Of a stretch of 33,448 bases of DNA, positions 29,459 to 33,448 are shown in pieces. This DNA comes from Streptomyces coryli. GTDB lineage: Bacteria > Actinomycetota > Actinomycetes > Streptomycetales > Streptomycetaceae. Position 1 is the stretch's first letter, and each line of letters starts with the position of its first letter. The notes beneath the pieces were generated by a model. The model searched no databases. It had not been told where the DNA came from and was given only the letters and a program-made list of their open reading frames with translations. Made by a program: the position numbers and the translations under genes. Location: assembly GCF_011044975.1 (NCBI RefSeq), contig NZ_JAAKZV010000069.1:1-33448 (forward strand). The letters run 5' to 3'.

Positions 29459-30382
29459 ATGTGGCGGTACACGGTCCGGCGGATTCTGCAGATGATCCCG
29501 GTCCTCATCGGCACCACCTTCATCATCTACGCGATGGTCTTCGCGCTCCCCGGTGACCCGATCCAGGCCCTGGCGGGCTCCAAACCGCTGCCGCAGTCGG
29601 TCATCAACGCCCTGCACGAGCGCTACAACCTCGATGACCCGCTGGTGGTCCAGTACGCGAAGTACATGGCGAACGCCTTCCAGGGCGACTTCGGCGAGAC
29701 CTTCTACGGGCAGAGCGTGACCTCCGCGCTGGAGTCCCGCTGGCCGGTGACGCTCAAACTCGCCCTCGTCGCCTGGGTCTTCGAGCTGGTCGCCGGCGTC
29801 ACGCTCGGCGTGTGGGCGGGCCTGCGCCGCGGCAAGTTCACCGACCGCGTCATCCTCGGCGGCACCACACTGATCATCGCCGTGCCGACCTTCGTGGTCG
29901 CGTACAGCGCGCAGCTGCTGCTCGGCGTGAAATGGGACATCTTCCCGGTGGCCGGGACCCAGGAGGGCTGGGTCAGCTACATCCTGCCCGGCATCGTCCT
30001 CGGCTCCTTCTCGCTCGCCTTCGTCGCCCGGCTGGTACGGACGTCGATCGCCGAGAACCTGCGCGCCGACTACATGCGCACCGCGCGCGCCAAGGGCCTG
30101 CCCAAGCACCGCGTCGTGGTCCGCCATCTGCTGCGCAACTCACTGATCCCGGTGGTCACCTACCTCGGCGTCGACCTGGGCAGCCTGATGTCCGGGGCGC
30201 TGGTGGTCGAGGCGGTGTTCAACATGCCGGGCATCGGCCAGGGCATCTTCCAGGCCGTGCAGACCAAGCAGGGCACCCTCGTCGTCGGCGTCACCACGAT
30301 CCTGGTGCTGATCTACCTCTTCGCCAACCTCATCGTCGACCTCCTGTACGGCGTACTCGACCCGAGGATCCGCTATGAGTAA
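29459..30382 (+). CDS. Peptide ABC transporter permease, DppB/OppB type
   Basis: A 307-residue permease with six membrane helices. The N-terminal MWRYTVRRILQMIPVLIG...FIIYAMVFALPGDP is diagnostic of the DppB/OppB family. The EAA loop YMRTARAKGLPKHRVVVRHLLRNS contacts the ATPases. It ends LVDLLYGVLDPRIRYE, as expected. ATG 29459 has GGAAGGAGG about 10 nt upstream. The last 8 nt overlap the start of the second permease gene. Confidence 0.95.
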   Translation: MWRYTVRRILQMIPVLIGTTFIIYAMVFALPGDPIQALAGSKPLPQSVINALHERYNLDDPLVVQYAKYMANAFQGDFGETFYGQSVTSALESRWPVTLKLALVAWVFELVAGVTLGVWAGLRRGKFTDRVILGGTTLIIAVPTFVVAYSAQLLLGVKWDIFPVAGTQEGWVSYILPGIVLGSFSLAFVARLVRTSIAENLRADYMRTARAKGLPKHRVVVRHLLRNSLIPVVTYLGVDLGSLMSGALVVEAVFNMPGIGQGIFQAVQTKQGTLVVGVTTILVLIYLFANLIVDLLYGVLDPRIRYE

Positions 30383-31307
30383 CACCCAGTCCGGCACCGC
30401 CGCGGCCACCGCGACCACCGGCGGCACCGTAGCGGGCCGCAGTGCCTCACTGGCCGGCGACGCCTGGCGGGAGCTGCGGCGCAAGCCGTCCTTCATCGCC
30501 GGCCTGCTGCTCCTGCTGCTGGTCGGCTCGATGGCCGCCTTCCCTTCGCTGTGGACCTCGCGCGAGGCGAACGAGCAGTGCAATGCCCGGATGGCCAAGA
30601 CCGGCCCCGAGTCGCTGAATCCGTTCAGCGGCTCCGAGCATCCCTTCGGCTTCGACGTCTCCGGCTGCGACTACTGGGCGCAGATGGTGCACGGCGCCCG
30701 CGCCCCCATAGTCATCGGCATCACCGTCACGCTGGTGGCGCTGCTGCTGTCGGTGCTGCTCGGCTCGCTGTCCGGCTATTACGGCGGCTGGCTGGACATG
30801 CTCATCTCGCGGATCACGGACATCGCCTTCGGCCTGCCCTTCATCCTCGGCGCGCTGGTGGTGCTGACCGCCTTCCCTGAGCACGACATCTGGGCGATCG
30901 TGCTGGTGCTCTCCGCGATGATGTGGACGACGATGACCCGGCTGATGCGCGGGCAAGTGATCGCCGCCAAGGACCAGGACTATGTGCACGCGGCGAAGAT
31001 GCTCGGCGCGAGCGACCTCCGGGTGATCTTCCGGCACATCCTGCCGAACGCCATCGCCCCGGTCTTCATCTACGCCACGCTCAACATCGCCCTGGCCATC
31101 TCGGCGGCCTCGGTGCTCGACTTCCTCGGCGTCGGCCTGGACTATCCGAGCCTGTCGTGGGGCGTGCAACTCGCGGATGCGCAAGCGGAGTTCCTGGAAC
31201 ACCCGTATCTGATGGTCTATCCCGCGATCTTCCTGTCGCTGACCCTGCTGAGCTTCCTGATGCTCGGCGACGCGGTCCGCGACGCCTTCGACCCGAAGCT
31301 GCGGTGA
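30375..31307 (+). CDS. Peptide ABC transporter permease, DppC/OppC type
   Basis: A 310-residue permease with an N-terminal cytoplasmic tail, the RRKPSFIAGLLLLLLVGSMAAF first helix, a soluble loop, then five further helices. The EAA loop is YVHAAKMLGASDLRVIFRHILPN. The characteristic end is YPAIFLSLTLLSFLMLGDAVRDAFDPKLR. The external loop includes HPFGFDVSGCDYWAQMVHGAR, as in relatives where HPLGTDxxGRD is usual. ATG 30375 overlaps the DppB-type gene by 8 nt (ATGAGTAA), so the pair is coupled. It forms the translocation channel with that partner. Confidence 0.95.
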   Translation: MSNTQSGTAAATATTGGTVAGRSASLAGDAWRELRRKPSFIAGLLLLLLVGSMAAFPSLWTSREANEQCNARMAKTGPESLNPFSGSEHPFGFDVSGCDYWAQMVHGARAPIVIGITVTLVALLLSVLLGSLSGYYGGWLDMLISRITDIAFGLPFILGALVVLTAFPEHDIWAIVLVLSAMMWTTMTRLMRGQVIAAKDQDYVHAAKMLGASDLRVIFRHILPNAIAPVFIYATLNIALAISAASVLDFLGVGLDYPSLSWGVQLADAQAEFLEHPYLMVYPAIFLSLTLLSFLMLGDAVRDAFDPKLR

Positions 31308-31313
31308 CGCACG

Positions 31314-32339
31314 ATGACTGAACTGACAGATGTGAGCAAGACCGGGGCTGCCGGGGCGCACCACCCGCTGCTCGAAGTCGAGGACCTGCACGTCGAATTC
31401 CGCATGCAGGGCTCGACGGTACGGGCCGTCAACGGCCTCTCGTACACCCTGGAGAAGGGTCAGACCGTCGCCATCCTCGGCGAGTCGGGGTCCGGCAAGT
31501 CGGTGTCCGCGCAGGCCGTGATGGGCATCCTCGACACCCCGCCGGCGCATGTCACCGGCGGCTCGGTGCGCTTCCAGGGGCAGGAGCTGCTGACGCTGCC
31601 CGAGCGCGAGCGCCGGGCGATGTGCGGCAACCGGATCGCGATGATCTTCCAGGACGCGCTGTCCGCGCTGAACCCGGTGCACTCGGTCGGCATCCAGATC
31701 GCCGAGATGTTCCGGGTGCACCGCAAGGCGTCCCGCGCGGAGGCCAAGGCCAAGGCGATCGAGCTGATGGACCGGGTCCGTATCCCGTCCGCCGCCGCCC
31801 GCTTCGGGGACTATCCGCACCAGTTCTCCGGCGGCATGCGCCAGCGCATCATGATCGCGATGGCGCTGGCGCTGGAGCCGGACATCATCATCGCGGACGA
31901 GCCGACGACGGCGCTCGACGTGACGGTCCAGAACCAGATCATGAAGCTCCTGGCCAAGCTCCAGGAGGAGATGGAGATGGGCCTGATCCTGATCACCCAC
32001 GACCTGGGCGTGGTAGCGGACGTCGCCGACAAGATCGTGGTCATGTACGCGGGCTCGGTCGTCGAACAGGCCGACGTCGAAGAGCTGTACGCCCGCCCAG
32101 GCCACCCGTATACGGAAGGCCTGCTGGCCTCGGTCCCCACCCTGGCCTCCAAGGGCCAGCGGCTGGTCCCGATCACCGGCCAGCCCCCGAACCTGGCCGC
32201 GATCCCGTCCGGCTGCGCCTTCCACCCGCGCTGCAAGCGGGCCACGGACCGCTGCCCGGTCGAGGTCCCGGCGCTGCGCGAGCCGGCGCCCGGCCATCTG
32301 TCCGCCTGCCACTATGCCGAGGAGGTGCTCGGTGACTGA
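31314..32339 (+). CDS. Peptide ABC transporter ATPase, DppD/OppD type, with C-terminal Cys motif
   Basis: A 341-residue ATPase with Walker A GESGSGKS, signature FSGGMRQR, Walker [13 protein letters not shown] and H-loop LITHDLG. The C-terminal oligo_HPY segment carries four cysteines near residues 301, 307, 314 and 332 (GCAFHPRC, then DRC and SAC). A comparable Cys4 segment in mycobacterial OppD binds a [4Fe-4S] cluster, so this may be an iron-sulfur protein; that is inference. ATG 31314 is 6 nt after the permease stop with a weak ribosome-binding site. It overlaps the second ATPase gene by 8 nt. It partners with that subunit to drive uptake. Confidence 0.95.
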   Translation: MTELTDVSKTGAAGAHHPLLEVEDLHVEFRMQGSTVRAVNGLSYTLEKGQTVAILGESGSGKSVSAQAVMGILDTPPAHVTGGSVRFQGQELLTLPERERRAMCGNRIAMIFQDALSALNPVHSVGIQIAEMFRVHRKASRAEAKAKAIELMDRVRIPSAAARFGDYPHQFSGGMRQRIMIAMALALEPDIIIADEPTTALDVTVQNQIMKLLAKLQEEMEMGLILITHDLGVVADVADKIVVMYAGSVVEQADVEELYARPGHPYTEGLLASVPTLASKGQRLVPITGQPPNLAAIPSGCAFHPRCKRATDRCPVEVPALREPAPGHLSACHYAEEVLGD

Positions 32340-33378
32340 CGTCTCCAAGTCGGACGCCGTACCGGCTCCCCGTTCCGCGGCCGCAGCCCCGATCCTCGAG
32401 GTCCGCGACCTGGTGAAGCACTTCCCTGTGACGCAGGGGATCGTCTTCAAGACCAAGACCGGCGACGTACGGGCCGTGGACGGGGTGAACTTCTCCCTCG
32501 CCCGCGGCGAAACGATGGGCCTGGTCGGCGAATCCGGCTGCGGCAAGTCCACGCTCGCGAAGGTCCTGATGGCGATGGAGCGCCCGACCTCGGGCCAGGT
32601 CCTCTTCGACGGCCAGGACATCTTCCGCCTCCCGAAGGCGGAACTGCGCCGGATGCGCCGCCGCATCCAGATGGTGCTGCAGGACCCGTACACGTCGCTG
32701 AACCCGCGAATGACGGTCGGCGACATCATCGGCGAGCCGTACTCCATCCACAAGGACGCGGCCCCGAAGGGCTCGGCCCGGCGCCAGGTCCAGGAACTCC
32801 TCGAGGTCGTCGGCCTCGACCCGGACCACGTGAACCGCTACCCCCACCAATTCTCCGGCGGCCAGCGCCAGCGCATCGGCATCGCACGAGCACTGGCCCT
32901 GCGCCCGGAAGTGATCATCTGCGACGAGCCGGTATCGGCCCTGGACGTCTCGGTCCAGGCCCAGGTGATGAACCTCCTGGAGGAACTCCAGGACGACTTC
33001 GGCCTGTCGTACATCTTCATCGCGCATGACTTGAGCGTGGTCCGGCACATTTCGGACCGGGTCGCGGTGATGTACCTGGGCAAGATCGTCGAGACCGGGA
33101 ACGACACCCAGATCTACGACCACCCGACCCACCCGTACACCCAGGCGCTGCTCTCTTCGATCCCAGTCCCGAACCCGGTGCTGCAGAAGCAGCGGGAGCA
33201 GATCGTGCTGGAGGGGGACGTGCCGTCCCCGACGAATCCCCCGTCGGGCTGCCGCTTCCGCACGAGGTGCTGGAAGGCGGAGGACCGCTGCGCGGTCGAG
33301 GTGCCGGAGCTGGTGGTGCGGGATGGGTCGGGGCATCCGAGCGCGTGCCACTTTGCGGAGGAGCGGACGATGCTTTAG
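32332..33378 (+). CDS. Peptide ABC transporter ATPase, DppF/OppF type, with C-terminal Cys motif
   Basis: A 348-residue ATPase with Walker [11 protein letters not shown]-loop [12 protein letters not shown], signature FSGGQRQR, Walker [13 protein letters not shown] and H-loop FIAHDLS. Its oligo_HPY tail also has four cysteines (near 307, 313, 320 and 339; GCRFRTRC, then DRC and SAC). GTG 32332 is chosen because GAGGAGG lies 6 nt upstream; the earlier ATG at 32314 is within the first ATPase gene and lacks this support. It is the last gene of the importer operon, followed by a 21-bp hairpin. Confidence 0.95.
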   Translation: MTDVSKSDAVPAPRSAAAAPILEVRDLVKHFPVTQGIVFKTKTGDVRAVDGVNFSLARGETMGLVGESGCGKSTLAKVLMAMERPTSGQVLFDGQDIFRLPKAELRRMRRRIQMVLQDPYTSLNPRMTVGDIIGEPYSIHKDAAPKGSARRQVQELLEVVGLDPDHVNRYPHQFSGGQRQRIGIARALALRPEVIICDEPVSALDVSVQAQVMNLLEELQDDFGLSYIFIAHDLSVVRHISDRVAVMYLGKIVETGNDTQIYDHPTHPYTQALLSSIPVPNPVLQKQREQIVLEGDVPSPTNPPSGCRFRTRCWKAEDRCAVEVPELVVRDGSGHPSACHFAEERTML

Positions 33379-33394
33379 CCCTGAGGCAGCCCGG

Positions 33395-33443
33395 AGCCAC
33401 CCCCGCCCCGCCCCAGCAAGGTTGGGGCGGGGCGGGGGTGGCT
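33395..33443 (+). terminator. 21-bp perfect terminator hairpin of the peptide importer operon
   Basis: Arms 33395-33415 and 33423-33443 are exact complements (21 bp) around a 7-nt loop. It begins 17 nt after the final stop codon. It is among the strongest hairpins in the window. Confidence 0.92.
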
Positions 33444-33448
33444 GGGGG

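Noticed and set aside
27584-30127. 847-codon open frame antisense to the peptide-binding protein and permease genes
   Set aside because: Composition is dominated by Arg/Gly/Val/Leu shadow codons, with no domain; the plus strand holds clear, complete genes.
30447-32753. 768-codon open frame antisense to permease and ATPase genes
   Set aside because: No recognisable domain or start signal; explained by codon bias of the plus-strand genes.
1-33448. Biosynthetic gene cluster, prophage or defence island
   Set aside because: No synthase, phage structural, nuclease or integrase genes are present; content is core metabolism, stress response and transport in conserved order.

Overview
The window is a chromosomal segment of a high-GC actinobacterium, almost certainly Streptomyces or a close relative. 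Codon use is strongly G/C-ending, GTG starts and leaderless promoters are common, and lipoproteins, TatB, a zinc-finger anti-sigma factor and a diaminopimelate branch fit that group. About 30 protein genes are packed with short gaps, many 4-8 nt overlaps, and strong hairpins at convergent junctions. I see no rRNA, tRNA, CRISPR, integrase or insertion sequence. This reads as core chromosome, not an island.

Layout. 1-2.4 kb: a MocR-type regulator and an EamA transporter, divergent with overlapping start codons. 2.4-7.1 kb: a suppressor-of-fused-domain protein, a CorA Mg/Co transporter with a long unexplained leader, a small hypothetical protein, an LprG/LppX-like lipoprotein and the Mrp/ApbC Fe-S carrier ATPase. 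7.1-13.7 kb (mostly minus strand): the envelope-stress block, namely ECF sigma factor, zinc-finger anti-sigma factor, membrane-anchored HtrA protease and TatB, with an O-methyltransferase divergent from sigma. 13.8-18.9 kb: DUF3117 protein, enoyl-CoA hydratase-like protein, Tag glycosylase, DivIVA-like membrane protein, FolP2-like dihydropteroate synthase homologue, LOG-family protein and DapE. 18.9-24.0 kb: a lysozyme-like exported protein, a small secreted protein, DapC, a 7Fe ferredoxin, a GNAT protein and a SirB1/transglutaminase-like protein. 24.1-27.5 kb: a minus-strand operon of ABC ATPase, ABC-2 permease, histidine kinase and response regulator. 27.7-33.4 kb: a complete peptide ABC importer (binding lipoprotein, two permeases, two ATPases) ending in a perfect 21-bp terminator hairpin.

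Gene content and order strongly recall the Mycobacterium tuberculosis region from fdxC-dapC through dapE, the LOG gene, folP2, tagA, the DUF3117 gene, the O-methyltransferase, sigE-rseA-htrA-tatB, mrp and corA. This supports many calls independently. The block joins lysine/peptidoglycan precursor synthesis (DapC, DapE) to a surface-stress regulon (sigma, anti-sigma, HtrA, TatB).

The points most worth a second look are: a likely AUU start codon for the O-methyltransferase; an ECF-type promoter in front of the sigma gene; a perfect 12-3-12 palindrome in front of the FolP2-like gene; overlapping divergent start codons at the MocR/EamA pair; a palindromic in-frame insertion inside corA; and four-cysteine tails on both peptide-importer ATPases. 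I did not find a wholly new multi-gene system.
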